From: Hydrogenophilales bacterium
Lineage (GTDB): Bacteria; Pseudomonadota; Gammaproteobacteria; Burkholderiales; Thiobacillaceae
Length of the DNA stretch: 64,000 bases
Reading direction: 5' to 3'
NCBI GenBank assembly: GCA_016719465.1
Contig: JADJYY010000038.1
Coordinates: 72,349 to 136,348 of the forward strand
In this document: positions 6,826 through 14,350 of the stretch, piece after piece
Layout of the letters: the number at the start of each line of letters is the position of its first letter
How positions within the stretch are numbered: position 1 is the first letter of the stretch
Notes under the pieces: generated by a model
The model's input: the letters and a program-made list of their open reading frames with translations, nothing else
Databases searched by the model: none
What the model was told of the DNA's origin: nothing
Position numbers and translations under genes: made by a program

Positions 6826-8058
6826 GTGGATACCCACCACATTCCCGTTTCCGCCATCGGCATGGCGGCCAGAACCGCCGAGATGGCGGATGCGCCCGAT
6901 TCCTCGGCGGGAGATCGCCTGCCCGTGATCGAGGTGCTGGCGGAGATCGCCAGCAGCATGAGTTCCGATGCCAACACGGAACAGATGCTCATGCGCTTCC
7001 TCGAGATCATGGTGCGCATATCGAGCGCCAAGGCTGGCGCGGTGCGCGTGTTGACCGCCGACGGCGCCCATCTGCGCATGGCCGGTTCCATCGGCCTGTC
7101 CCCCGCCCTGGCCGAGAAGGAGCGCTACGTGCCCCTGGAATGCGGCATCTGCGGCAAGGCCACCCTGTCCCAGGCGTCCCAGTCCGACAGCGTCATGGAG
7201 GTGTGCCAGAAGCAGGTGCGCCACATCTATTTCGCCCAGCATTGCAGCACGGTCTACGCCGTGCCCCTGCGCTTCAAGGGCAAGGTGCTGGGGGTCTACA
7301 ACATCTTCCTGGACAACCCGGAGCCCCTGCCCAAGGACATCCGCTACCTGTTCAACTCCATCAGCGAGCACCTGGGCATGGCCCTGGAGAACGCCCGCCT
7401 GACCCGGGAAAACATGCGCATCTCGCTGATGAACGAACGCACCATGCTGGCCAACCAGATCCACGATTCACTGGCCCAGACCCTGGCCTATGCCAAGATG
7501 CGCCTGTCCGTCCTCAACGAGGCCTTCGCCGACGGCGACCAGGATCGGGCCAACCGCTACCTGGGCGACGTGGAGGAGGCCGTGGACATGGCCTACTCCG
7601 AGCTGCGCAACCTCATCACCCAGTTCCGCGACCGCATCGACCCGCGCGGCCTGGTGCCGGCCCTGCAGGAGATGGCGGAAAGCTTCAGCAAGAAGGCCAA
7701 TGCCGACGTGGACTTCCTCAACGTGGCCCAGGACGTGGTGTTGACGCCGGAAGAGGAAATCCAGGTGTTCCACATCATCCAGGAAGCCCTCTACAACATC
7801 TGCAAGCACTCCCGCGCTCGCCACGTGGTGGTGACTCTGGACCTGCACGAGAACCAGTATGTGGTGAACGTGGCCGACGACGGGGTCGGCCTGAATGCTT
7901 CCGCCACCTCGGACATGGGCAAGAGCTTCGGCCTGACCATCATGCGCGAACGCACGGCCAAGCTGGGCGGCAAGCTCACCATCGAAAGCCGCCCCGCGGG
8001 GGGCACCATCGTTCGCCTGAGCTTCCCGGCGCGACAGGGCGTGGAGGATCAGTCATGA
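6826..8058 (+). CDS. GAF-domain NarX-like sensor histidine kinase
   Basis: 410 residues from GTG 6826; ATG at 6862 is an equally possible start since no clear ribosome site is seen. A GAF domain (about 45-195) is followed by a HisKA_3 dimerisation domain with the phospho-acceptor His at about residue 213 (NQIHDSLAQTLAYAKMRL) and an HATPase domain (VFHIIQEALYNICKHS; ADDGVGL). No membrane segment is present, so it is a cytosolic sensor. The GAF domain contains four cysteines at residues 106, 109, 127 and 140 (ECGICG..., VCQKQ..., QHCST), which suggests redox or metal/Fe-S sensing as in NarX/NreB-type kinases. It is translationally coupled to the next regulator. Confidence 0.88.
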   Translation: MDTHHIPVSAIGMAARTAEMADAPDSSAGDRLPVIEVLAEIASSMSSDANTEQMLMRFLEIMVRISSAKAGAVRVLTADGAHLRMAGSIGLSPALAEKERYVPLECGICGKATLSQASQSDSVMEVCQKQVRHIYFAQHCSTVYAVPLRFKGKVLGVYNIFLDNPEPLPKDIRYLFNSISEHLGMALENARLTRENMRISLMNERTMLANQIHDSLAQTLAYAKMRLSVLNEAFADGDQDRANRYLGDVEEAVDMAYSELRNLITQFRDRIDPRGLVPALQEMAESFSKKANADVDFLNVAQDVVLTPEEEIQVFHIIQEALYNICKHSRARHVVVTLDLHENQYVVNVADDGVGLNASATSDMGKSFGLTIMRERTAKLGGKLTIESRPAGGTIVRLSFPARQGVEDQS

Positions 8059-8714
8059 GCCGCCTGCGCATCATCCTGGTGGACGACCACACCCTGTTCC
8101 GCAAGGGCTTGGCCGAACTGCTGGAAAGCGAGGGCGCGGTGAACGTGGTGGCCATCACCGGCAATCCCGCCGAAGTCGCGGCCTTGCTCGACGCCCATCA
8201 GCCCGATGTGCTGATTCTGGATCTCAACATCGGCGGCATCGACGGTATCCAGGTCATGCAGCAGTTGCGTGGCAACGGTTTCAATCCGCCGGTGCTGATC
8301 CTGACCGTGAGCGAGGCGGAGGAGGACATGGCCCGCGCCCTGCGCAACGGCGCCAAGGGTTACCTGCTCAAGAGCATGGAGCCGGACGAGGTGGTGGATG
8401 CCATCATCCGCGCCGCCCGCGGCGAAACCGTGGTGGCGCCGGGCATGACCGCCAAGCTGGTGCGCATGCTGGACAACAAGGGCAGCAGCTCGGCTTCGCT
8501 GCTGGAATCCCTCACCCAGCGGGAGCGGGAAATCCTTTCGCATCTGGCCAAGGGCGAGAGCAACAAGGCCATCGCGCGCCAGCTCGATATCAGCTACGAC
8601 ACGGTCAAGCTGCACGTGCGCCATATCCTGGCCAAGCTCAATCTGTCCTCGCGGGTGGCGGCGGCGGTGTTCGCGGTGGAGCACAAGCTCGGGCCCGGCG
8701 CCGAGAAATCCTGA
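8055..8714 (+). CDS. NarL/LuxR-family response regulator
   Basis: 219 residues from ATG 8055, overlapping the kinase stop by ATGA, so the two form a coupled pair. The receiver domain (1-120) shows VDDHTLF, the phospho-acceptor Asp in DVLILDLNIGG and the LLKSMEP lysine; the C-terminal LuxR-type helix-turn-helix is SLTQREREILSHLAKG...NKAIARQLDISYDTVKLH. NarL-type regulators in this lineage usually control anaerobic respiration genes; which targets apply here cannot be read from the sequence. Confidence 0.92.
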   Translation: MSRLRIILVDDHTLFRKGLAELLESEGAVNVVAITGNPAEVAALLDAHQPDVLILDLNIGGIDGIQVMQQLRGNGFNPPVLILTVSEAEEDMARALRNGAKGYLLKSMEPDEVVDAIIRAARGETVVAPGMTAKLVRMLDNKGSSSASLLESLTQREREILSHLAKGESNKAIARQLDISYDTVKLHVRHILAKLNLSSRVAAAVFAVEHKLGPGAEKS

Positions 8715-8737
8715 GGGCCTGCTGACTGAAATAGGCT

Positions 8738-9637
8738 CTAAACCCTGAGGTTCCTGAGGGGGTCGTGGTACCGGGCCCGGTACAGCAGGCGCCGGTGCTC
8801 GGGCCGGTCCGTGAATCCGGCGCGGGTATGCAGGACGTTGTTGCAGATCAGGCCCATGCCGGGTTGCAGCTTGAGCGTGAACGCGCCGGCGGGGCGGCTG
8901 TCCAGCAGTTCTTCCAGGGCATTCAGCGCCGCTGTCGTGGCCGCGTCCCGCTTCCAGGCGATGCTCCGGGTGCGGGCCGTGTAGCGCAGGTGCAGCATGC
9001 CATCGCGCACGCACAGGGCCGGGCCGATCTCGTCGGGGCGGGCCACGCCCGTTTCATCGGCGCGGGCCGGAATCGTCATGGCGTCCGGGGCCATCAAGGC
9101 CCGGACATGGTCGGGATTGGCGTCGCGCAAGGCGATATAGGCCAGTTCATGGTCCATCAGGTCGTTCTCGCCGCCCTGGTCCGCCTGTCTCACGCAATGC
9201 AGCGTCATGGCGAGGATGCGCCGATCCGGCGGGTTGTAGTAACCGTCGGTGTGCCAGCGGATGCGGTGGTGGGTATAGGGGATGAACTCGCCGCGCCGGG
9301 CTCCCTCCGCGTCCTCGTCCTGGGGCGTGAGGCTGGAGATGCCGTCCTCGTCCGCCAGCCAGTTGGCGTCCAGGCGGGTCAGGCCGAACTGGGCGGAGAG
9401 CCGGCGAGGTCCTTCCTTGTCCTCGCTTTCTCCCATCCCCGTGGCGTAGATGGCCATGTTGGTCTTGGCGATCAGGCGCCATAAAGCCGCGTATTCCGCG
9501 TCGTCGAGCTGTTCGGGGTCGCGCACCGGGACGACGAGGTCCTCGCCCCGTGTCGGATAGTCCGCCAGCTTGGCCGCGCGCCAGGCCCGATAACCGGCTT
9601 CGTTGTCGGGATGGAAGGGGGAGTCGGCGGGGATCAT
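8738..9637 (-). CDS. TauD/TfdA-like Fe(II)/2-oxoglutarate dioxygenase
   Basis: 299 residues. The facial-triad HxD of the family is visible as WHTDGYYN near residue 130 and the distal His as NNVLHTRAGF near residue 273, with the 2-oxoglutarate-binding Arg in the RRLLYRARY stretch that follows. This protein therefore should hydroxylate a small molecule with 2-oxoglutarate and oxygen. TauD itself releases sulfite from taurine, but related proteins act on many substrates, and closeness to the sulfur genes is only suggestive. It reads toward the two-component pair and stands upstream-adjacent to an unknown gene on the same strand. Confidence 0.82.
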   Translation of the reverse strand: MIPADSPFHPDNEAGYRAWRAAKLADYPTRGEDLVVPVRDPEQLDDAEYAALWRLIAKTNMAIYATGMGESEDKEGPRRLSAQFGLTRLDANWLADEDGISSLTPQDEDAEGARRGEFIPYTHHRIRWHTDGYYNPPDRRILAMTLHCVRQADQGGENDLMDHELAYIALRDANPDHVRALMAPDAMTIPARADETGVARPDEIGPALCVRDGMLHLRYTARTRSIAWKRDAATTAALNALEELLDSRPAGAFTLKLQPGMGLICNNVLHTRAGFTDRPEHRRLLYRARYHDPLRNLRV

Positions 9638-9701
9638 GGCGGCGAGGGGTAAGGACTGAGGAGCGAAGGGGTTGAGGAGCGAGTCGGGGAGGCCGCCCCG
9701 C

Positions 9702-10283
9702 TCAGCGGTCTCCGCTCGCCGGATAGAAGCCGTCCATGCTTTTCTTCACCGTGCCCATCATTTCCGGCACTTCGATGTCCATGAGCTGGTCCTGGATCCA
9801 GGTCTGGTCGGATTTCTCCATGCCTTCCCGCACCATCAGGCTGAGGAAGCGCAGGGCCTGGAAGCTGGCCTTGTCGTCCGGGAACTCGAATTCGGAATAG
9901 TCCGCCATGCGCCGGTTGAGCAGATCGATGTAGCCGTCCTGGTAATCGTAGTCGGGATCGCGCCTGCCATCGGTCAGTTCCAGGATGTTCCGCTCCATGT
10001 TTTCGGCCAGGCTGACGCCGACCGCGCTGACCAGATTCTGCCGTTTGGCGTCGTCCATGCGATCAAAGGCCAGGCGATCGACGAAGTGGACCAGAAAGCA
10101 GGTCAGTTCACCGATGATCTTGAAGCCCCGCTCGGGGGTGATGATGTCGAAATCGGCTTTGGACAGGTTGTCCACCGCCTTGTCGGCCAGCCGCCAGATG
10201 TTGGAGGCCAGCACGGTGGCGACTTCCTCGGCGGGACGTTCGCCATGTTTCTTGAACCAGACGGTCTTGACGCGCAGGGCCAT
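9702..10283 (-). CDS. Conserved-looking protein of unknown function
   Basis: 193 residues, acidic, apparently soluble and helical, with no signal peptide or membrane segment and only one cysteine (LTCFLVHFVDRLAFDRMDD). It opens MALRVKTVWFKKHGERPAEEVA and contains an aromatic-acidic segment PDYDYQDGYIDLLNRRMADY. I do not recognise the family. It lies on the same strand as the TauD-like gene (64 bp apart) and 177 bp from the sulfurtransferase gene upstream. Coding potential is supported by GC-rich third positions and by sensible amino-acid composition compared with the other frames. Confidence 0.7.
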   Translation of the reverse strand: MALRVKTVWFKKHGERPAEEVATVLASNIWRLADKAVDNLSKADFDIITPERGFKIIGELTCFLVHFVDRLAFDRMDDAKRQNLVSAVGVSLAENMERNILELTDGRRDPDYDYQDGYIDLLNRRMADYSEFEFPDDKASFQALRFLSLMVREGMEKSDQTWIQDQLMDIEVPEMMGTVKKSMDGFYPASGDR

Positions 10284-10460
10284 GGTTGGAGCCTGTTCCA
10301 GTGAATGTCAGACCCCGCGCCGGATTGCCGCGGGAGGCGGCGACTGGCGGGGGGAACGGGGTGTGGTGATGTTGCGGGAATTCGTGGCGAGGGCATGAGC
10401 CGCCCGCGCCGCTATCCGGTTTTCCCTGATTCTGGCCGCCATGCCCACCGCGACAGGCTC

Positions 10461-11309
10461 TCAGTCCCCGGTGGCCACCGGGCGGGACGGATCACGGATC
10501 CATTCGCTCCAGGACCCGGGGTAGAGGCGGGAACCCGGCAGGCCGGCGATTTCCATGGCCAGCAGGTTGTGGCAGGCGGTGACGCCGGAACCACAGGAAT
10601 GAATGACTTGCCAGGCCGGCCGGCCTTTCAGCAGGGCCTGGAAATTTTCACGCAGGGCTTCGGGCGGCAGGAAGGTGCCGTCGATGTCCAGGTTCTCCTC
10701 GAAGGACCAGTTGATGGAGCCGGGAATGTGGCCGGCCACGGGGTCCAGCGGTTCGAATTCGCCGGTGAAACGACGTTCCGGTCGCGCGTCGATGATGAGT
10801 TGCTCGCCGGTTAGCGCGGCATGCAGGACCTGGCCGGCATCGACGATCTGGGTCGGTTCCGGGAGGCAGGCGCAGTTGCCCCGGTGGACCTCCGGCAAGT
10901 CCGGGGAGACCGGCAACTTGTGCCGTAGCCATTTCGGGTAGCCGCCATCCAGCAACGCGACGCCCGGATGGCCGAGCCAGCGCAACATCCACCACATGCG
11001 CACGGCCATGGCACCGAAACTGTCGTCGTAGACCACCACCTGTTTGTTGACGCCGACTCCCCACTGGCACAGTTTTTCCGCGAAGGTTTCCGTGGCGGGC
11101 AGGGGGTGCCGACCCGTGGTTTCGCTGATCGGCGCGGACAGGTCTTCGTCTAGGTGGACGTAGATCGCGCCGGGAATGTGGTTCTTGAGATAGGCCTGAC
11201 GCCCGGCATACGGGTCGGTCAAGGTGAAGCGGCAGTCGAACACGATCCATCGCGGATCGTCGAGATGGGCCGCCAGATCTTCGGTGGTAACGAGGGTGTT
11301 GGAGTACAT
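10461..11309 (-). CDS. sseA: Sulfurtransferase, mercaptopyruvate type
   Basis: 282 residues forming two rhodanese domains: an inactive N-terminal one (about 1-150) and a catalytic C-terminal one (about 165-278). The active-site loop reads CGSGVTA, the signature of 3-mercaptopyruvate sulfurtransferases rather than the CRKGVT loop of thiosulfate rhodaneses, and IVFDCRF / LIIDARPERRF are the usual domain openers. Such enzymes carry a cysteine persulfide and hand it to acceptors. Its place beside the Dsr cluster, on the same strand as the DsrC-like gene, suggests it may feed sulfane sulfur to the Dsr relay, but this is inference. Confidence 0.88.
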   Translation of the reverse strand: MYSNTLVTTEDLAAHLDDPRWIVFDCRFTLTDPYAGRQAYLKNHIPGAIYVHLDEDLSAPISETTGRHPLPATETFAEKLCQWGVGVNKQVVVYDDSFGAMAVRMWWMLRWLGHPGVALLDGGYPKWLRHKLPVSPDLPEVHRGNCACLPEPTQIVDAGQVLHAALTGEQLIIDARPERRFTGEFEPLDPVAGHIPGSINWSFEENLDIDGTFLPPEALRENFQALLKGRPAWQVIHSCGSGVTACHNLLAMEIAGLPGSRLYPGSWSEWIRDPSRPVATGD

Positions 11310-11351
11310 CGATTCAGCGGTCGGTCGAGAATCGGCGGTCGTCGGTTGGCG

Positions 11352-11405
11352 GTCCGCGGTTGGTGGTTCGTCAGCGGAAATCCCCGACGACCGCCAACCG
11401 CGGAC
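11352..11405. terminator. Long inverted repeat between sseA and the DsrC-like gene
   Basis: Perfect 12-bp arms GTCCGCGGTTGG (11352-11363) and CCAACCGCGGAC (11394-11405) surround a 30-nt loop, in a repetitive GGCGGTCG-rich stretch. It lies directly after the stop of the minus-strand DsrC-like gene and before sseA. There is no T run, so it may act as an RNA stabiliser or a factor-dependent stop rather than a simple terminator. Confidence 0.45.
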
Positions 11406-11415
11406 TGACGACTGC

Positions 11416-11748
11416 CTAGTAGCCGCCCTTGCCGAAAGGCTTGGTCAAACCGGCCACCTTGGCGGCCTGGCGGTTGGGCTGCAGGGGGAAGAGTTCATAG
11501 AGCTTCTTCTTCCAGTCGACGCCCTCGATCTCTTCATCCAGTTCCGTCACCATGTTGCGGAAATTGGGGGTATGGCCGTCCTCCTGATACTTGCGGCGCA
11601 TATAGTTGATGATCTGCCAGTGTTCGTCGGTCAGCTTGATGTTTTCGGCCTCGGCGATGACGGGGACGATTTCGTCGCTGAAATTGGCTTCCAGCAGGAA
11701 ACCATCATCATCCACCTCGAGTTCTTCGCCATTCAGGATGTATCCCAC
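11416..11748 (-). CDS. DsrC/TusE-family protein lacking both cysteines (RspA-like)
   Basis: 110 residues that align along their whole length with DsrC: a beta start GYILNGEELEVDDDGFL, the helix LTDEHWQIINYMRRKY, and KKLYELFPLQPNRQAAKVAGL. True DsrC from the operon (16597) has Cys99 and Cys110; here both positions are replaced (QAAKVAG and the tail TKPFGKGGY) and the protein has no cysteine at all. It therefore cannot carry sulfur or form the DsrC trisulfide. Cys-less members of this family have been called RspA and are proposed to be regulatory. It is the last gene of a three-gene unit transcribed away from dsrA, 54 bp after the Cas6-like gene. Confidence 0.88.
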   Translation of the reverse strand: MGYILNGEELEVDDDGFLLEANFSDEIVPVIAEAENIKLTDEHWQIINYMRRKYQEDGHTPNFRNMVTELDEEIEGVDWKKKLYELFPLQPNRQAAKVAGLTKPFGKGGY

Positions 11749-11802
11749 GGTTTTTCTCCTATCACACGGGTTGCAAAATACTGCGGGCGACGGCCGGATC
11801 GC

Positions 11803-12456
11803 TCAGCCGCCACCCACTTCCTTGATTGATTTATGCGGTATGAAGATGCCACATCCATAGCCACGATGCAGCCCCAGGCCTCGTTCCTGCAAGGTCAGGG
11901 ATTGCCGCATGCCGATATCGTGCAACATCAGACTGTAGCCGCCAATTACCCCATCGGGGGTTTGCATTTTACGTTGCTTGCCGGGAATCAGCCCGCCCGC
12001 TATCTCCATCTCGTCCAGGAGCCGGCGCGCCTCGGCGATGAATTCGCCCTCATCCGCGGTGCCGACATCGACGAAATGCGAATAGAGGTTGGCAAAGGGC
12101 ATCAAGGGTTTCTCCTTCATGGCGCCGACGACGATCCTGCCCGCGCCAGGGTCGATGGTCTTGTCCACCAGGGCCCGGGCATCGGCGATGCGCTCGAGGG
12201 GAAGGCGCAGGACCAGCTTGACGCGGCGGTTGATCACCAGATTCGCGTTGCGCCCGCTGGGCGCGCCGTGAATCGGATGAATGCCCGCCTCGGGCGAGCT
12301 TCGCAGCCAGGGGAGGTGCCGCGCGACTTCCTCATGCAAGGCGTAGCCGTGATCTTCGGGGAGCTCTAGGCCGATCAGGTCGAACTGGACATCCTTGAAC
12401 TTGGCGACATACTCGAAATCCTTGATCGCCTCCCATTCGGCGCTGTACATCCGCAT
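11803..12456 (-). CDS. Cas6/Cmx6-like (MYXAN-type) RAMP protein in sulfur locus
   Basis: 217 residues. The pattern matches what I know of type I-MYXAN Cas6 (Cmx6): an early VQFDLIGLELPEDHGYAL block with a His at residue 36 in the place of a candidate catalytic His, GIHPIHG near residue 58, KLVLRLPLERI near 80, SLTLQERGLGLHRGYGCGIF at 186-205 forming the glycine-rich loop, and IPHK at the end. Cas6 proteins bind and cut RNA next to hairpins to mature CRISPR RNA. There is no CRISPR array or other cas gene in the window. It follows the 78-residue gene by 3 bp and precedes the DsrC-like gene, so it appears to be a fixed part of a sulfur-linked unit. Family assignment is by recognition, not search; ribonuclease activity is inferred. 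Confidence 0.75.
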   Translation of the reverse strand: MRMYSAEWEAIKDFEYVAKFKDVQFDLIGLELPEDHGYALHEEVARHLPWLRSSPEAGIHPIHGAPSGRNANLVINRRVKLVLRLPLERIADARALVDKTIDPGAGRIVVGAMKEKPLMPFANLYSHFVDVGTADEGEFIAEARRLLDEMEIAGGLIPGKQRKMQTPDGVIGGYSLMLHDIGMRQSLTLQERGLGLHRGYGCGIFIPHKSIKEVGGG

Positions 12457-12459
12457 GAC

Positions 12460-12696
12460 TCAATCCTCACTGTTCTCCGGGGGGATGGCGCAAGATTGCG
12501 CCCACTTCAGCATTTCCTCCGCCCAGAATTTCGTGGTCAGGGGATCGACATCGAAGATGGTGAAGCGCGCGCCTCGCTCCTTGATGCGCAAGCGTAGCAT
12601 GGGCATGCCGCCGGATTCGTAGCGGATTTCCTGGAGTTCGATCTCCTGGTTCCCATAAGGATTTCTGAATTTCGCAAGTGAGGTGATCTGGTCCAT
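12460..12696 (-). CDS. Small protein of unknown function, first gene of the Cas6-like unit
   Basis: 78 residues, MDQITSLAKFRNPYGNQEIE..., with predicted beta-strands (LRLRIKERGARFTIFDVDP) followed by a helix (TTKFWAEEMLKWAQS) and an acidic tail. One Cys lies in SCAIPPENSED. I do not recognise the family. An overlapping frame at 12467-12703 is much less protein-like. It ends 3 bp before the Cas6-like start, which suggests coupled translation and joint function with that protein and the Cys-less DsrC paralogue. No strong ribosome site is seen before ATG 12696. Confidence 0.7.
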   Translation of the reverse strand: MDQITSLAKFRNPYGNQEIELQEIRYESGGMPMLRLRIKERGARFTIFDVDPLTTKFWAEEMLKWAQSCAIPPENSED

Positions 12697-12744
12697 AATT
12701 CATAAGAATTCATTGATGTGCTGATTATCCGACATTTTCAATCG

Positions 12745-12830
12745 GGTATAAGTGCCAGCAATGGGTAGCCTCGTATCTACCCGATCGGGTAGGTAGGGGG
12801 TACCCAAGTGAATTACCCGGTTACCCCATC
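12745..12830. promoter_or_regulatory. Divergent control region with perfect palindrome before dsrA
   Basis: The 263-bp space between the divergent units holds a perfect 16-bp palindrome CTACCCGATCGGGTAG (12777-12792), a second palindrome GGGTACCC (12798-12805), and repeated GGGTA/TACCC elements on both sides (ATGGGTAG at 12761, TTACCCGGTTACCCC at 12813). Several copies of one half-site in 80 bp look like an operator array for a dimeric regulator. A TAATAT at 12861-12866 is a candidate -10 for dsrA but has no good -35, which would fit activator-dependent transcription. Confidence 0.55.
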
Positions 12831-12959
12831 GGAATGATGGTGGGGTGGATAAGCCGTCCCTAATATGCGATGACTCGTTCCGCTAGGGCAAAGTACCGGC
12901 GAGAAGGTGCTGTGAGTTGTGACGACACCCGTAGTTCAAGACTTCAAGGAGAAAGACAG

Positions 12960-14261
12960 ATGGCTAAGCAGATGCACAATACGCCGAACCTGGACGAACT
13001 TGAGAATGGCCCGTGGCCGTCTTTCGTTTCCGGCCTGAAGCGCCTGGCAAAAGACAGTGACATGATGGTTGACCTCATGGGCCAGCTCGAAACCTCCTAT
13101 CAGACCAAGTTCGGTTACTGGAAGGGCGGTACCGTTGGCGTGGTCGGCTACGGTGGCGGCGTCATTCCGCGATTCACCGAACTGAAGAACGAGGACGGCA
13201 CCCCCAAATTCCCCGAGGCCGCCGAGTTCCACACCCTGCGCATCATGCCGCCCGCCGGCATGCACTACACCTCGGACCTTCTGCGCCAGATGTGCGATGC
13301 CTGGCTGGAGACCGGCGGTTCCGGCCTGATCGCGCTGCACGGCCAGTCGGGTGACATCATGCTGCAAGGCATCAGCACCGCGAATGTGCAGGTGGCCTTC
13401 GACAAGTTCAATGAAATGGGCTTCGACCTGGGTGGCGCCGGCCCCGCGCTGCGCACCTCCATGTCCTGCGTTGGCGCGGCGCGCTGCGAAATGTCCTGCT
13501 TTGACGAGGCGCGCGCGCTGCGCGTGCTGGTCAACAACAACATCGACGACATGCATCGTCCCTCCCTGCCCTACAAGTTCAAGTTCAAGTTCTCGGGCTG
13601 CCCCAACGACTGCGTGAACTCCATCCAGCGTTCCGACATGGCCACCATCGGCACCTGGCGCGACAATATCCAGGCCAACGAAACCCTGGCGCGCGACTGG
13701 ATGGCTTCCCACAGCGTGGAAGACCTGACCAACATGGTCGTGAGCATGTGCCCCACCCGCGCCATCCGTCTGGTCAAGAACGACGGCGCCGCCGCCGGCG
13801 AGGGCGTCACCAAGGTCGCGGTGTCCGACACCAACTGTATCGAGATCGACAACCACAACTGCGTGCGCTGCATGCACTGCCTCAACGTCATGCCCGGCGC
13901 CCTGCTGCCCGGCAAGGACAAGGGCGTGACCATCCTGATCGGCGGCAAGCGCACCCTGAAGATCGGCGACCTGATGGGTACCGTGGTCATCCCGTTCATG
14001 AAGCTGGAAAGCGATGAGGATTTCGAGAAACTGAACGATCTGGGCCGGACCATCATCGACTTCTTCGCCGAGAATGCTCTGGAGCACGAGCGTACCGGCG
14101 AGATGATCGAGCGCATCGGCCTGGTCAACTTCCTCGAGGGCATCGGCCTGGAGGTGGATCCGAACATGATCAGCCACCCGCGTACCAACCCCTATATCCG
14201 CACCGATGGCTGGGATGCCGAAGCGGAAAAATGGTTTGAGCGCAAGCAGGCCACGGCCTAA
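12960..14261 (+). CDS. dsrA: Reverse-type dissimilatory sulfite reductase, alpha subunit
   Basis: ATG at 12960 follows AAGGAGA and begins MAKQMHNTPNLDELENGPW; 433 residues. An upstream in-frame start at 12870 is not supported. DsrA with DsrB forms the cytosolic alpha2beta2 sirohaem enzyme that in sulfur oxidisers converts DsrC-bound sulfur to sulfite. The C-X5-C (residues 170-176, CVGAARC) and C-X3-C (214-218, CPNDC) motifs coordinate the [4Fe-4S] cluster coupled to sirohaem, and an inserted ferredoxin domain carries NCIEIDNHNCVRCMHCLNV. It opens the rDsr operon. That it works in the oxidative direction is inferred from dsrEFH and dsrL in the same operon. Confidence 0.98.
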   Translation: MAKQMHNTPNLDELENGPWPSFVSGLKRLAKDSDMMVDLMGQLETSYQTKFGYWKGGTVGVVGYGGGVIPRFTELKNEDGTPKFPEAAEFHTLRIMPPAGMHYTSDLLRQMCDAWLETGGSGLIALHGQSGDIMLQGISTANVQVAFDKFNEMGFDLGGAGPALRTSMSCVGAARCEMSCFDEARALRVLVNNNIDDMHRPSLPYKFKFKFSGCPNDCVNSIQRSDMATIGTWRDNIQANETLARDWMASHSVEDLTNMVVSMCPTRAIRLVKNDGAAAGEGVTKVAVSDTNCIEIDNHNCVRCMHCLNVMPGALLPGKDKGVTILIGGKRTLKIGDLMGTVVIPFMKLESDEDFEKLNDLGRTIIDFFAENALEHERTGEMIERIGLVNFLEGIGLEVDPNMISHPRTNPYIRTDGWDAEAEKWFERKQATA

Positions 14262-14276
14262 GCGCGCTGTCTAGTT

Positions 14277-14304
14277 GAGCGGCCACCGTCTTCGGTGGTC
14301 GCTC
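14277..14304 (+). promoter_or_regulatory. Intercistronic hairpin between dsrA and dsrB
   Basis: Twelve-base arms GAGCGGCCACCG (14277-14288) and CGGTGGTCGCTC (14293-14304), one G-U pair, enclose the tight loop TCTT. No T run follows, so it is not a standard terminator; it may protect or process the mRNA. It lies 15 nt after the dsrA stop. Confidence 0.7.
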
Positions 14305-14350
14305 GAAAAGTGAATATTGATATCCTGATCTCACTTGATTGGAGACAAGA

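Noticed and set aside
8738..9637. Calling the dioxygenase TauD (taurine dioxygenase)
   Set aside because: Only the general Fe/2-oxoglutarate family is supported; no taurine transport genes are adjacent and its N-terminal third is unlike TauD.
10284..10460. Promoter or small RNA between the unknown gene and sseA
   Set aside because: No convincing -35/-10 pair or hairpin with T run was seen.
12870..12959. Upstream 30-residue extension of DsrA
   Set aside because: Translation (MTRSARAKYRREGAVSCDDT) does not resemble DsrA, and AAGGAGA precedes the ATG at 12960.
11310..12960. Possible CRISPR array near the Cas6-like gene
   Set aside because: No evenly spaced identical repeats were found; the GGCGGTCG repeats (11330-11410) are a simple inverted repeat and the TACCC repeats are too short and irregular.
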